From: Argyresthia goedartella
Taxonomy: Eukaryota > Arthropoda > Insecta > Lepidoptera > Argyresthiidae
Assembly (NCBI GenBank): GCA_949825045.1
Contig: OX463814.1
Location: forward strand, 37,590,383 to 37,654,382
Direction of reading: 5' to 3'
Length of the DNA: 64,000 nucleotides
Shown here piece after piece: positions 1 through 10,650 of this stretch. A program made the translations under genes and the position numbers. The notes under the pieces are model-generated. The model was not told the DNA's origin and did not search any database. It worked only from the letters and a program-made list of their open reading frames with translations. Position 1 is the stretch's first letter. Every line of letters begins with the position of its first letter.

Positions 1-1906
1 GAAAATTGAGGGACTATCTCTAATAGCGCAGGGAAGTGCGTTCCACAGTCGGATCGCCGTTAACCTAAACGAATGTTTGTAAACGGCAGTGTTATGCCGA
101 GGAGTAGAGAGAAGAGACATCGTGTGGGATCTCCGGTTGCTATGCCTGGAGGAAATAAACTCGAAACGTTCTCGAAGATATGAGGGGTAGCGGGGATTTC
201 GCAAAATGTTGAACAGATAGGAGAGAACGTGCATATCACGACGAAGGCGGATCGGAAGCCACCCCAACTCCTTGCGATACTGTGAGACATGGTCATACTT
301 GCGCAGCCCGAAGACAAACCGAATCCCGAGGTTTTGAAGTCGTTCGAGTTTGTTCAGTTGTTCTTCGTTGGCACCGATCCAGCAAACATCTGCATAGTCG
401 ATTAAAGGTAGTAGGAGCGACTGGGCAAGGGTGATTTTAGTCTGCTGTGGCAGGAAGTGCTGCAATCTCCGTTGGGAGTGAAATGACGCAAAGACTTGTC
501 TGCTGACCTCACAAACATGGGGCGACCAGGACAACAATTTATCAAATACAACCCCAAGATTCTTGGCCTTCTCGCTGTATGAAATTATGTTACCATCATA
601 CACTATAGGGTCGACGGGCATTTTCTGAACTAGGTTATGAGAGTGACGAGTACCCAAAATCATGGCCTGCGATTTGCCCGGGTTGACAAGCAGACCATAA
701 GAGGTAGCCCATTTCCTGATGTTATCGAGATCAGCATTTAACGCCTCTACTGTCAGATTCACATCACACGGAGAGAAGTGCCGATATTTTTGAAGGTCAT
801 CTGCGTACAGATGATAAGAGGTAAGAACGTCAGAGATGGAGTTAATGAATACCGAGAAGAGGAGAGGAGAAAGGATGCCTCCCTGCGGAACACCTGCGGA
901 GAGATCACACCAGTCCGTTGAGATCTCCTCAGACTTAATGCGTTGCTGGCGGTCTCTCAGGTAGGAGTCAAACCAGCGAGCAGATTGCGAGGAGACATTA
1001 AGTGACTTTAAAATTTCGACTAGTATATCGAAATCGACGCAGTTAAAGGCGCTACTGAAATCAAGCAGTGTAAGGACCGTAAGCTGCTTTTGATCCATAG
1101 CTAATTGAATGTCGTCAGTTACTTTGAGCAGTGCTGTGGTAGTGCTGTGACCCGGCCTGAAACCTGATTGGTGGGGATTCAGTAACATTTTTGAGGAAAG
1201 GAAGGAGGAGAGTTGGGAGTGGACAATTGATTCCAGGACTTTGGAGAGGATAGGCAGAATAGAAATGGGACGGAAATCTTTAAAGAAGGCGGGATTAGAC
1301 GTTTTGGGGAGGGGAATCACAAGTGCCAATTTCCACTGGCTGGGGTAGCAACATTGGTCAAGCGACACATTAATTATGTGGGTGATGAGAGGTAACAGTA
1401 CATCAATGATAGTTGTTATCATCTGCGAACATATCTTGTCCTCACCTATGGCCTTCGACGAGATTGCTAGTATTGCCCTCCTTACTGCGCCGATTCCGAC
1501 AGGGATGAAATTAAATGCTGAGGTGAGGGATGTTGCCTTGGACCGTAGGTTACGAAGGGTTACATCCTTGACGAGGGAGTCCATCGCGACAGGGGGAGTT
1601 GCAAAGAAACTATTGAGACCCCGGAGATCGACATTTCCGGCTGCCAATTCCTGTGACTTACCAACACCAAGGGTCTTCAGGAACTTCCAGACCTGTGCTG
1701 GAGTATAGCTCTCGATACATTCGTAGATATGACGGCGTTTAGAATCACGACACAGGCGAGTGCAACGATTACGGAGGCGTTTGAAAATTAAAAGATTCTC
1801 ATCGGTCGGATCCCTCTTATATCTAGACTTGGCACGGTTTCTCTTAGCCATCAGACCCTTAATGGTGTCAGTAAGCCACGGTGCAGGAAGATGCTTCACT
1901 TTAACC
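1..1906 (-). pseudogene. LINE A reverse transcriptase domain, runs off the left edge
   Basis: On the minus strand a frame shifted relative to the endonuclease runs without a stop from about 1895 to base 1. It contains the pre-RT linker (KHLPAPWLTDTIKGLM), RT motifs FRPGHSTTTALLKVTDD, LLDFSSAFNCVDFD, LSAGVPQGGILSPLLFS, the YADD catalytic box near 795-830, and the thumb region (KNLGVVFDKLLSW). The frame itself is clean; the break lies at its junction with the endonuclease, so this copy could not make a full ORF2 protein unless the ribosome changed frame. There is no RNase H domain in the visible part. Its sister copy at 5663-6898 ends in a normal stop, so the last few residues and the 3' UTR of this copy lie just outside the window. 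Confidence 0.85.
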
Positions 1907-2869
1907 TCAGCTCAAGCTCAGGACAATAGAGTTGAAGTTCCGTACATTGTCATCAATGGTCTCACTACCGTAGACAGGCGACCAGTCGATAGAGGAGGCG
2001 TCTGAATTAAGGGAGGTTATATCCATGCCCTTGAAGCTACGAATGTCAAGGAATTTAGCTGCACGCTTGGGAGGCTTTATCTTATAAGAGAGGTAAATAA
2101 GATTGTGATAGGAGAAAGTGGCGTTAAGTTGGCCATGCGCAGCAACCTTAGACATGTCAGAAGTAATCATTAGATCTAGAAGAGAGGGGGTGCAGTGTGG
2201 TTGAAAGTGAGTGGCCTCTAGAGGAAGGATATGCATGTTAAATGAACTTACAAGAGAATTCAGCTTCGCTGAGCGACCGTTATTCTTGAGCAGGCAAGTG
2301 TTGAAGTCGCCGAGAATAAGGGTGTCGCTATAAAGAGGAGTCAAGTCACTGAGAAGGGTTTCAAAAGAGTTAAAATAGTCGATTCGAAGAGAGAGGCTAT
2401 AATATACACCCAGGAGGACTTTGTTGTGACGCAAGAATATCTCCAGGAACAGGTGTTCAGCAGAACCAGAGTACAGGCTTGGCGACTGGCTGATGACTTT
2501 GCATGGGATGTCAGAACGTAGGTAGATAGCAACACCGCCATCAGCCTTGCCTATCCTGTCGTTCCGGTAGAGACTGAACCCTGGCAGAGCATACATGGCA
2601 GAAGAAAGAGATGGCTTGTGAAAAGATTCCGAAACAGGAATGCCATGTATGTTCAGATCACTAAAAACTACAAGAAGGTCAGCATAGCTGGTATGAATGC
2701 TTTGAGCATTAATATGAACAACGTTGAAGTTTGCACCAAGGTTTGAAAACACCCGTTTCAAGTTATATGACAGCGAATCATCCGCTGATGACCCAACACT
2801 TCCCGCGCTAACAGAAATATCATTATCACAAGATGAGAAGAAACAATTATTAAAGTTGTAGGTATCCAT
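1907..2869 (-). pseudogene. LINE A endonuclease domain (5' half of ORF2)
   Basis: A 320-residue frame with the order of an exonuclease-endonuclease-phosphatase domain. An Asn motif (NVVHINAQS) lies near residue 50, a catalytic Glu in VSESFHKP near residue 80, GGVAIYLRSD near 110, LILGDFN near 190, LLDLMITSD near 230 and a terminal His in FSYHNLIYLSY near 255. In relatives the last motif usually reads HDLI, so the N here is a substitution. In the family this domain nicks target DNA to prime reverse transcription. The frame ends at a TGA where relatives continue into RT: the linker before the conserved KHLPAPWL segment has lost several codons and shifts frame. The start is the first ATG of the frame; a longer ORF2 or an ORF1 cannot be excluded. 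Confidence 0.85.
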
Positions 2870-3507
2870 GGTCTAAAATAAATATACTAATAAAATGAAT
2901 ACAAATATATATATATATAATAAATTTTACCCAATAATCGATATTACCCTAAAAAAAATATTCAAATTAAAATAAATAAATAGCCTGAACCCAGTCGTAC
3001 ATACACTGGGCTTTCCGGGGGAAAATTCAGAAAAATATTTCATCCTAAACATTGAGGAAGAATAATACACATAAATGGACTAATTTCACGAAAACGGGAC
3101 ACATTGTGGATCTTCGCATGTTGTGCCTATAGTTGTTTAGTTATTGGGCGTGATCCTTCGTGAAGGTGTTATTGATATAAATCCGCCGCTGAAGACGCCC
3201 CCGACGAGGAGATGACAAGTTACCCTTCTTACTAATATCCCTAGCCCCCCTTGTTTACTCCTATCCAACCCTGTCGTCACCATACGTGGTCATTTCGAGC
3301 GACGTGGTTTGGAGGTAACCATTTATATTTATAACTATAGCTTTCACATTTTCCTTGTGTTGCTAATTATTTTAGGTTAAGGTTTCCTTTAAGTTGCGTA
3401 TTGCGACTGTATGCACTCAGTGAGGCAGCTGACAAAATAAGAAGACACTTTAAACATTATTCGATGGGCCCAGCGCGTGCGAAGGTCAAATTCGTTTTGT
3501 CAGCTAT
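2870..3507. other. Intergenic; likely LINE A 5' flank, no gene seen
   Basis: Immediately upstream of the LINE A endonuclease frame is an AT-rich stretch with an (AT)n run near 2909-2920. A moderately GC-rich segment with no long ORF or recognisable repeat follows from about 2990 to 3300. Part may be the LINE 5' UTR, but nothing defines a boundary. Confidence 0.4.
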
Positions 3508-3916
3508 CTCGAGTAACAGAGTCTAACTCGCGCACGAAGGGATCCGTACCACCGTACAATGGTGGATGGTGTGGAGTGAATAGTTTGGATTTTACATAGC
3601 AACATGTGGTTTACTAAGTTATTGCTGCGGCTGCTTTCACACTCCATGCTCCTAACCAGGTGCATTCATAAGTTTGTATGTGGTATTGAAAGAATTGTTG
3701 TATGGGAGCCCCTTTAAATATTTATTTTATTCTGTTTTTTTTTTAAGTATTTGTTGCTATAGCAGCAACAGAAATACATAATCAGTAAACATTTCAATTG
3801 TCCAACTATCACGGGTCATGGGGTACTGCCTGGTGACAACGGACGGACGGACGGCCGGACAGCGGAGGCTTAGTAATAACGTCCCGTTTGGCACCCTTCG
3901 GGTACGGAACCCTAAA
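3508..3916 (-). repeat. Interspersed repeat family F, copy 1
   Basis: Minus-strand copy of a repeat also found at 49640-50100. Shared landmarks on the plus strand are GGGTACGGAACCCTAAAAA at 3898-3916, a GGACGGACGGACGG run at 3841-3853, TGTTGCTATAGCAGCAAC near 3752 and, at the far end, the complement of CTTCGTGCGCGAGT near 3529-3541. It has no ORF. I recall this sequence type as very common in lepidopteran genomes but cannot give a family name with certainty. Confidence 0.65.
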
Positions 3917-3957
3917 AACATACCACTACATTTTTCTACAGCAAATATATGTCATTG

Positions 3958-4165
3958 ACGACCTCTGTGGCGTAGGGGTTGTGGGTCTGCCTACCATGCG
4001 AGAGGACTCGGGTTCGATCCCCGGCTGGGGGCAAAGAAAAAAATACTCAGGTCTTGGATATTTATAAGGATGTGACGTCACTGTTTCTGGTTCCCACGAC
4101 ACAGGGTATCCTAGTGTGGGGCCAAAAGCAATGTATCTGCTTTAATATAAATGTAATGTAAATTA
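3958..4165 (+). mobile_element. SINE family A, copy 1 (tRNA-derived)
   Basis: Pol III-type SINE. The tRNA-like head has an A box around TGGCGTAGGGGT (3969) and a B box GGTTCGATCCC (4012-4022). A body with CAGGTCTTGGA follows, then a core with GACACAGGGTATCCTAGT (4099-4116), and the 3' end is AT-rich. Two other copies lie at 9190-9530 and 36588-36785. The head resembles a tRNA but cannot fold as one, so this is not a tRNA gene. Confidence 0.85.
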
Positions 4166-4841
4166 TGTAATTTAATTATAATATTTTCTTCTCAAGAACA
4201 TGTATCCTTCCTACAATGATTGAAATCAGATGAATACAGATATTCCTATTACTGTTCTGCAGGCATACAATACGTCTAGACCAGACCTTACAGGCAACTG
4301 ACATATAAGCAGAATTGCGTGAATTCTCAACAAAAAAGGGACAATATCCCAACGAAAACGTTGGAATATTGTAAGAAGCAATCATCTCGAAGTCGCAGAT
4401 CGGGCGGTTACCAAGTTTATGGTCTTTCGGTTAGCGACAAACTATTATCACTTTATGGTGCAAACGGAGAGATGCGCTTAATATTTTTTGCATTGACCTA
4501 CAACATAGATGTTTAAAAACAGTTGAATACGGATAAGGATAACTTAATAATACATAAAACAAAAATCAGACGATATAACAAGTGGGCAGAGAATATAAGA
4601 TCATGACATAAAGGACTTCGGTAACTCTCCATGCTTATGATTCTCTGGAGTGAATTTGTAACATCTAATCATAAGAATAGATTATACGTATATTGATGAG
4701 GTCGATCCTGTAAGAATGTTTGATGTTAGAGGCCATTTTTTAAAGTTACAGTTATTTTTGTTGTGTATGTATTTTGAGGTTATGTTACTTTCCTGTTGGT
4801 AGCCTATACCTATAAATATTTTTATTGATGATTTACTCTGT
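4166..4841. other. Intergenic, no gene or known repeat recognised
   Basis: AT-rich sequence between the SINE and the minisatellite. Short ORFs on both strands overlap one another and show no domain. A degenerate first unit of the minisatellite appears at about 4829. Confidence 0.5.
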
Positions 4842-5639
4842 GATCTGCTCTGTGCCATTAATGAGTGATCTGCTCTGTGCCATTAATGAGTGATCTACTC
4901 TGTGCCATTAATGAGTGATCTACTCTGTGCCATTAATGAGTGGTCTACTCTTTGCCATTAACGATTATCTGCTCTGTGCCATTAATGAGTGATCTACTCT
5001 GTGGCATTAATGAGTGATCTGCTCTGTGCCATTAATGAGTGATCTGCTCTGTGCCATTAATGAGTGATCTGCTCTGTGCCATTAATGAGTGATCTGCTCT
5101 GTGCAATTAATGAGTGATCTGCTCTGTGCCATTAATGAGTGATCTACTCTGTGCCATTAATGAGTGATCTACTCTGTGCCATTAATGAGTGATCTACTCT
5201 GTGCCATTAATGAGTGATCTGCTCTGTGCCATTAATGAGTGATCTACTCTGTGCCATTAATGAGTGATCTGCTCTGTGCCATTAATGAGTGATCTACTCT
5301 GTGTCATTAATGAGTGATCTACTCTGTGCCATTAATGAGTGATCTACTCTGTGCCATTAATGAGTGATCTGCTCTGTGCCATTAATGAGTGATCTGCTCT
5401 GTGCCATTAATGAGTGATCTGCTCTGTGCCATTAAGGAGTGATCTGCTCTGTGCCATTAATGAGTGATCTACTCTGTGCCATAAATGAGTGATCTGCTCT
5501 GTGCCATTAATGAGTGATCTGCTCTGTGCCATTAATGAGTGATCTACTCTGTGCCATTAATGAGTGATCTGCTCTGTGCCATTAATGAGTGATCTACTCT
5601 GTGCCATTAAGGAGTGATCTGCTCTGTGCCATTAATGAC
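4842..5639. repeat. 25-bp minisatellite, left array (about 32 units)
   Basis: Head-to-tail 25-bp units built from GATCTRCTCTG followed by TGCCATTAATGAGT, with R = G or A defining two unit types. Units are nearly identical. Diagnostic variants include AACGATTATCTG at 4960, GTGTCATTAA at 5301, ATTAAGGAGT at 5432 and CATAAATGAG at 5481. The array stops abruptly at the 5' end of the inserted LINE A. Confidence 0.97.
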
Positions 5640-7190
5640 TCTCCTCCTACCTTTCCTCAAAAATGTTACTGAATCCCCACCAATCAGGTTTCAGGCCGGG
5701 TCACAGCACTACCACAGCACTGCTCAAAGTCACTGACGACATTCAATTAGCTATGGATCAAAAGCAGCTTACGGTCCTTACACTGCTTGATTTCAGTAGC
5801 GCCTTTAACTGCGTCGATTTCGATATACTAGTCGAAATTTTAAAGTCACTTAATGTCTCCTCGCACTCTGCTCGCTGGTTTGACTCCTACCTGAGAGACC
5901 GCCAGCAACGCATTAAGTCTGAGGAGATCTCAACGGACTGGTGTGATCTCTCCGCAGGTGTTCCGCAGGGAGGCATCCTTTCTCCTCTCCTCTTCTCGGT
6001 ATTCATTAACTCCATCTCTGACGTTCTTACCTCTTCTTATCATCTGTACGCAGATGACCTTCAAATATATCGGCACTTCTCTCCGTGTGATGTGAATCTG
6101 ACAGTAGAGGCGTTGAATGCTGATCTCGATAACATCAGGAAATGGGCTACCTCTTATGGTCTGCTTGTCAACCCGGGCAAATCGCAGGCCATGATTTTGG
6201 GTACTCGTCACTCTCATAACCTAGTTCAGAAAATGCCCGTCGACCCTATAGTGTATGATGGTAACATAATCTCATACAGCGAGAAGGCCAAGAATCTTGG
6301 GGTTGTATTTGATAAATTGTTGTCCTGGTCGCCCCATGTTTGTGAGGTCAGCAGACGAGTCTTTGCGTCATTTCACTCCCTACGGAGATTGCAGCACTTC
6401 CTGCCACAGCAGACTAAAATCACCCTTGCCCAGTCCCTCCTACTACCTTTAATCGACTATGCAGATGTTTGCTGGATCGGTGCGAACGAAGAACAACTGA
6501 ACAAACTCGAACGACTTCAAAACCTCGGGATTCGGTTTGTCTTCGGGCTGCGCAAGTATGACCATGTCTCACAGTATCGCAAGGAGTTGGGGTGGCTTCC
6601 GATCCGCCTTCGTCGTGATATGCACGTTCTCTCCTATCTGTTCAACATTTTGCGAAACCCCCGCTACCCCTCATATCTTCGAGAACGTTTCGAGTTTATT
6701 TCCTCCAGGCATAGCAACCGGAGATCCCACACGATGTCTCTTCTCTCTACTCCTCGGCATAACACTGCCGCTTACAAACACTCGTTTAGGTTAACGGCGA
6801 TCCGACTGTGGAACGCACTTCCCTGCGCTATTAGAGATAGTCCCTCAATTTTCACTTTTAAGACAAGATTGAAAGAGCATTTCCTTTCTCTTTCGTGATA
6901 GGTACTTTTATATATGTATATATAAGTAGTATATGTTTGATATGCTTTTGTATTTTATTTAGTATATATCATGTATTAAATTATTATGTTTTAGTTGTAA
7001 ACAATTAGATGTACAGTTTTATTGCGCACTAGGACTCTCCTGTTGCACAATTTTTCCTGTCCTACCTAGGTTTGCTGGTAGAAATCTCTCTTTAGAGATA
7101 AGCTCGCCTTTGCTCATAAAATGTTTTGTTACCTTACTATTTCTATAAGATTTCTGTGCAATAAAGAATATGAATATGAATATGAATAAT
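5640..7190 (+). mobile_element. LINE A copy 2, 5'-truncated, inserted in the minisatellite
   Basis: A 5'-truncated LINE that begins inside the RT coding region and ends with a hexamer tail of repeated GAATAT at about 7167-7186, just after GTGCAATAAA. Minisatellite units resume directly at 7187. AATGA-type bases flank both junctions (CATTAATGAC before, ATAATGAGTG after), consistent with a short target duplication, though the unit itself supplies the same bases. Confidence 0.93.
5663..6898 (+). pseudogene. LINE A reverse transcriptase, C-terminal 411 residues
   Basis: Uninterrupted frame from the middle of RT to the natural TGA. Visible motifs are FRPGHSTTTALLKVTDD, LLDFSSAFNCVDFD (catalytic Asp), GVPQGGILSPLLFSVF, SYHLYADDLQIY (YADD box, about residue 125), VNPGKSQAMILG and the thumb KNLGVVFDKLLSWSPH. 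It ends with a C-terminal region rich in Arg (LRRDMHVLSYLFNIL) and FKTRLKEHFLSLS. In a full element this protein copies its RNA at the nicked target; here the endonuclease and fingers region are missing, so the copy is dead on arrival. The first ATG (5663) is incidental because the frame is already open at the 5' truncation point. Confidence 0.92.
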
Positions 7191-7737
7191 GAGTGATCTA
7201 CTCTGTGCCATTAATGAGTGATCTGCTCTGTGCCATTAACGATTATCTGCTCTGTGCCATTAATGAGTGATCTGCTCTGTGCCATTAATGAGTGATCTAC
7301 TCTGTGCCATTAATGAGTGATCTGCTCTGTGCCATTAATGAGTGATCTACTCTGTGCCATTAATGAGTGATCTGCTCTGTGCCATTAATGAGTGATCTAC
7401 TCTGTGTCATTAATGAGTGATCTACTCTGTGCCATTAATGAGTGATCTACTCTGTGCCATTAATGAGTGATCTGCTCTGTGCCATTAATGAGTGATCTGC
7501 TCTGTGCCATTAATGAGTGATCTGCTCTGTGCCATTAAGGAGTGATCTGCTCTGTGCCATTAATGAGTGATCTACTCTGTGCCATTAATGAGTGATCTGC
7601 TCTGTGCCATTAATGAGTGATCTGCTCTGTGCCATTAATGAGTGATCTGCTCTGTGCCATTAATGAGTGATCTGCTCTGTGCCATTAATGAGTGATCTGC
7701 TCTGTGCCATTAATGAGTGATCTACTCTGTGCCATTA
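7191..7737. repeat. 25-bp minisatellite, right array (about 22 units)
   Basis: Continuation of the same 25-bp units after the LINE. It contains the same rare variants as the left array (AACGATTATCTG at 7238, GTGTCATTAA at 7404, AAGGAGT at about 7537) in the same order but 175 bp (seven units) closer together. It ends at GTGCCATTA before a CACCGG-rich segment. Confidence 0.97.
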
Positions 7738-8091
7738 GGCGTTTTTACATACACCGGCACGGCACCGGCACCGGTTGCCGGCGAAGTAAAAATGTATGGA
7801 AATTACGGCATGATTTTCAAATTAATTATAATAAGTATTAGTAGGTACACGAACAAGAGCAAAGAACTATTATCAATCTAGCCAAGCGGCACAGGCACCG
7901 GCATAGTGGAAAAACAGGGTATAGGTCGCGCAACGAATTAATAGCGCTGGGCGACGTTGGCAGGAATTACTGCGCATAATATGCAGGTATTGAAAAGTGA
8001 CTAATGCGCATTCAAGGCCACCGCTCATAACTCGTGAAAAAAGCTCAGATCAAAACCAGAGAAAGTCATTTGACTTTCTAATTATACAATA
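7738..8091. other. Intergenic, CACCGG-rich then AT-rich
   Basis: Begins with a short run of CACCGGCACGG-like motifs (7752-7781) and a second similar patch near 7890. No ORF or known repeat was recognised in the rest. Confidence 0.45.
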
Positions 8092-8330
8092 TACACTGAT
8101 GAGCAATGAAAAAGTTCCACCCACAAAATGCCGACAAACACCCTTCCAATTTTTTAAAACATTTAATTTAAAATTTGAACACAATATTTACGTTTTTGAT
8201 TGGTAATATTCTGGTGCGCTATTAAATGTACTTCAGTATTGCAGACGGCGTTATTAAGCTAGCCTTTGCTGTTTATGAGTAATTTGGTGCTATGTCAATG
8301 GAACTTTTTCATTGCTCGTCAATAAATTAT
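8092..8330. mobile_element. MITE family 3, copy 1 (Tc1/mariner-like ends)
   Basis: Imperfect terminal inverted repeats: CACTGATGAGCAATG with AAAAAGTTCCA at the left and TGGAACTTTTTCATTGCTCGTCA at the right, enclosing about 180 bp without coding potential. A related copy with cleaner ends and a TA target is at 54793-55021; the interiors share TTGGTAATATTCTGRTGCGC and ATTGCAGACGGC. Confidence 0.85.
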
Positions 8331-8732
8331 AATGTGGCCTGTAATGTCTTCCATTATACTATGAAAAAATGTATCGAAAGAAGAGTTTTTCTTTGATATA
8401 TGTGGTTTTCATACACGCGTTAGAAAGACGAGATATTATTTGCCGAACTCCTTTGTATAGAACACTATTAAATAATCCCTGTCTATAAAAGTTTTAAATA
8501 TAAAAACGTATGTATATCGTTTGTATATATTTAGGTATATCTGTTTCACGAGATCAAGCTGTCACCAAAGTGTTCCATCTTGGCTGCTCTTATAAATATC
8601 TGCTGAATCTGCTCTTATAACTGAGATTTGTATTTTCACCTTCAGCCAGTACCTACACTTTTTGAGAATAAACTTAATTGATACAGAGTGTAATAGAAAC
8701 TTATAGCACAATTTTAACTATTTACTAAGGAC
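8331..8732. other. Intergenic, AT-rich, nothing recognised
   Basis: No ORF, no clear repeat. Short overlapping stop-rich frames only. Confidence 0.45.
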
Positions 8733-8870
8733 ACTATTCTGGGCAACTTTTACTATGACACTGATGTGATCCGATCAACTTTATTTTTCACTACCCCATA
8801 CAAATCAGCTGACCGCCCGATCCCAAACGTGTGAAGCAGTGAGAAATAAAGTTACTCTGATCAAGTTAGT
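8733..8870. mobile_element. Foldback MITE family 1, copy 1
   Basis: Imperfect inverted arms: CTATTCTGGGCAACTTTTAC with GATCAACTTTATTTTTCACT at the left, and AGTGAGAAATAAAGTTACTC with TGATCAAGTTAGTC at the right, around a centre containing ACAAATCAGCTGACC. A relative at 58779-58939 has the same arms and centre. Confidence 0.75.
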
Positions 8871-8876
8871 CTAACT

Positions 8877-9180
8877 AATATTATAAATGTGAAAGTAGCG
8901 ATGTTGGGATGTTTGGATGTTTGTGTGTTTGTGCTTCTATCACGGTAAAACGGCTGAACGGATTTGAATGAAATTTAGCAAAGAGGTAGTTTATTTCATA
9001 TTCATATTCATATTCATATGTGCGTTCATATTCATTCATTCATGTTCATATTCATATTCATATTCATTTATGAGCTAGATTAACATATAGGATACTTTTT
9101 ATCCGACTGCACCAGAAGGAGGGTAACGTTATCTCGGTTAATAATAATTCCTATGAACACGCAGATGAAGTTGCGGGCAT
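8877..9180. repeat. Interspersed repeat with embedded CATATT microsatellite
   Basis: Starts with CTAATATTATAAATGTGAAAG (8873-8892), followed by ACGGCTGAACGGATTTGAATG (8950-8970), a pair of motifs common in arthropod repeats. It is then interrupted by about 70 bp of CATATT/CATTCAT repeats (8996-9068). A truncated second copy of the opening motif is at 11246-11266. Confidence 0.6.
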
Positions 9181-9189
9181 AGGGCTAGT

Positions 9190-9530
9190 TTAATAATAAA
9201 ATCCGCCTCCCAAGAGTCCCGGATTCGATTCCCAGCTGGGGAGGAAGAAAAAGTAATCCCCAGGTCTTGGATGTTTAAACATAGTACCCTTAATTATGAA
9301 CAACGTTCCCCAACTTAATAATTTGCAAAAATATAATATGAAAAATAAATAAATATATAAAAAATTAAAAAATATGATAAAACAAACATTTGCAACCATA
9401 TGTTTCTTGGGGAAAGTTGAACAATCATTCCCCAAAATATGGTCAGCTAATTAAATGTCACCTGTATAAACATCCAGGAAATCCTAGTGTGTGGCCTGAA
9501 TCAATGTAAGTATGTGCTTGTATATACGAG
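9190..9530 (+). mobile_element. SINE family A, copy 3, interrupted by a MITE
   Basis: Head lacks the A box and begins near CCGCCTCCCAAGAG. The B box GGATTCGATTCCC (9221-9233) and CAGGTCTTGGATG (9261) are present. The body is then interrupted at about 9283 by a MITE and resumes near 9466 with AGGAAATCCTAGTG. Confidence 0.75.
9283..9465. mobile_element. MITE family 2, decayed copy inside a SINE
   Basis: The right part (9396-9464: ACCATATGTTTCTTGGGGAA, CATTCCCCAAAATATGGTCAG, TAATTAAATGTCACC) matches the right end of the complete MITE at 36200-36465. The left end is eroded. The SINE body flanks it on both sides, so the MITE arrived after the SINE. Confidence 0.75.
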
Positions 9531-9765
9531 TTTGTATTTATGTTTCATGATGCCCCTTATAAGAATAGTCCCCTAAGAAACTTTCTATGACTTCTATCTT
9601 CTATCTTCTGCAAGGGGGTTGTAGTGCCTGCATCTGGCCCACTTGAGCGGGGCCTTTGTGCATGTCCCCTTCGCCTGCACATCTACTTCAGCCATCCCAA
9701 CTCCTGCACCAGCTGGAGTAGGAGGCCTGGGTGTTCTAGGAGCTCGTGGGTGTTTTTTGTGTCTC

Positions 9766-9960
9766 CTAGGATAGCCACCCTGGTTTCTGTTGTGGAGTGA
9801 CATGCCAGTAGCATATGCTCATTATTATTTCATCCACTTCCATGCACCCCCTGCACAGGGGGCTATCCGTTGCACCTGTAATTGTCAAGTGTTTGTTTAG
9901 TGTACAATGGCCTGTAATAAGGCTTGTTAGTATTTTTATTTTACTGCGTGGCAGTCTCAT
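9766..9960 (-). pseudogene. LINE C C-terminal tail
   Basis: Continues LINE C after the RNase H in another frame: LTSLITGHCTLNKHLTITG followed by SPLCRGCME, matching the usual LINE ending in which a TGHC...L segment precedes a C-x2-C pair. Frame breaks on both sides show decay. Confidence 0.65.
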
Positions 9961-10130
9961 TAAGTCATTCGTAAATTTATGGTTATACTTGTCTATAAAA
10001 AGTTTTGTGTTTTTCTCTGCTAGACCATAATAGGTTTTGTTCCTGTACTGTGGCTTCTCTGAGCCTTTTTCGTAGAGCTTTCGCTGATAAGGGCGAGAAT
10101 GGTGAAGGGCCGATTGCTGGCCTTTCTGCC

Positions 10131-10650
10131 CTAATTTGCTAGCTTGTCTACCTCCCAGTTGCCTTGGTCACCCTGGTGACCTTTTACCCACTGGACTGTG
10201 ACCTGGTTTTTCTCACCTAGCCTGTTGAGTGCCTTGTGGCATTCTAGTATGAGTTTTGATTTTGTCAACGGTCTTTTTAGTGAGCTTAGGAGGGCTGCGC
10301 AGTCCGTTTTAAAGATTATGTCATTCCCCTCTGCATTATTTATCAAGTGCATTGCCCCGTGTAGGAGACTCAGTGTTTCAGCTTGAAACACTGTCGTCTC
10401 CTTTCCGAAGCTTAGGGAAAGTTTAATGTCAAGCTCCGACAAGAAAAAACCTCCGCCTGTGTTCTTGCTTTTCTTTGAGCCATCACTGTATATTGTTATG
10501 CTTTTGTGATTTAGTATTATTGGTGTTTCCAAGCCCTTGGCTGTGATTTCATATTTCCTACCGAATAGGAATTCTGATTTTATGCGATCAATTCTAATAA
10601 TGGCTACCGGCACTTCCCCGAATGCTTTTTCTAGAATTGTGCAGTGTCCT
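10131..10650 (-). pseudogene. LINE C RNase H domain
   Basis: Carries the four acidic positions of a LINE-type RNase H: Asp in TIYSDGSKK, Glu in FQAETLSLL, Asp in IIFKTDCAALLSSL, and the His/Asp end motif VQWVKGHQGDQGNWEVDKLAN. In such elements this domain removes the RNA strand from the hybrid during integration. The motif set is intact over about 160 residues, but upstream and downstream frameshifts and the missing N-terminus make the element non-functional. Confidence 0.88.

Larger units (their letters stand above)
1..2869 (-). mobile_element. LINE A copy 1 (CR1/Jockey-group non-LTR retrotransposon), 3' end outside the window
   Basis: Non-LTR retrotransposon on the minus strand: an apurinic-type endonuclease reading frame (1907-2869) followed by a reverse-transcriptase frame that stays open to the left edge. 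The RT half is nearly identical by eye to the plus-strand copy at 5640-7190, so the two form a long inverted pair. The RT carries YADD followed by LQIY, typical of the CR1/L2/Daphne side of the LINE tree, but I cannot fix the clade. A small deletion breaks the frame between the two domains near 1900. No ORF1 is recognisable upstream of 2869, so the 5' end cannot be placed. Confidence 0.9.

Noticed and set aside
60..317. Identical 85-residue frames at 60-317 (-) and 6537-6794 (+)
   Set aside because: Both are out-of-frame shadows of LINE A RT; they match only because the two LINE copies match.
3960..4030. Possible tRNA genes (A and B boxes at 3969/4012, 22047/22091, 25779/25825, 36600/36642)
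   Set aside because: No cloverleaf with a proper anticodon stem can be drawn, and each is followed by the same SINE body and tail. They are tRNA-derived SINE heads.
4842..5639. CRISPR-like array of 25-bp repeats
   Set aside because: Units are head to tail with no spacers and the genome is plainly eukaryotic; it is a minisatellite.
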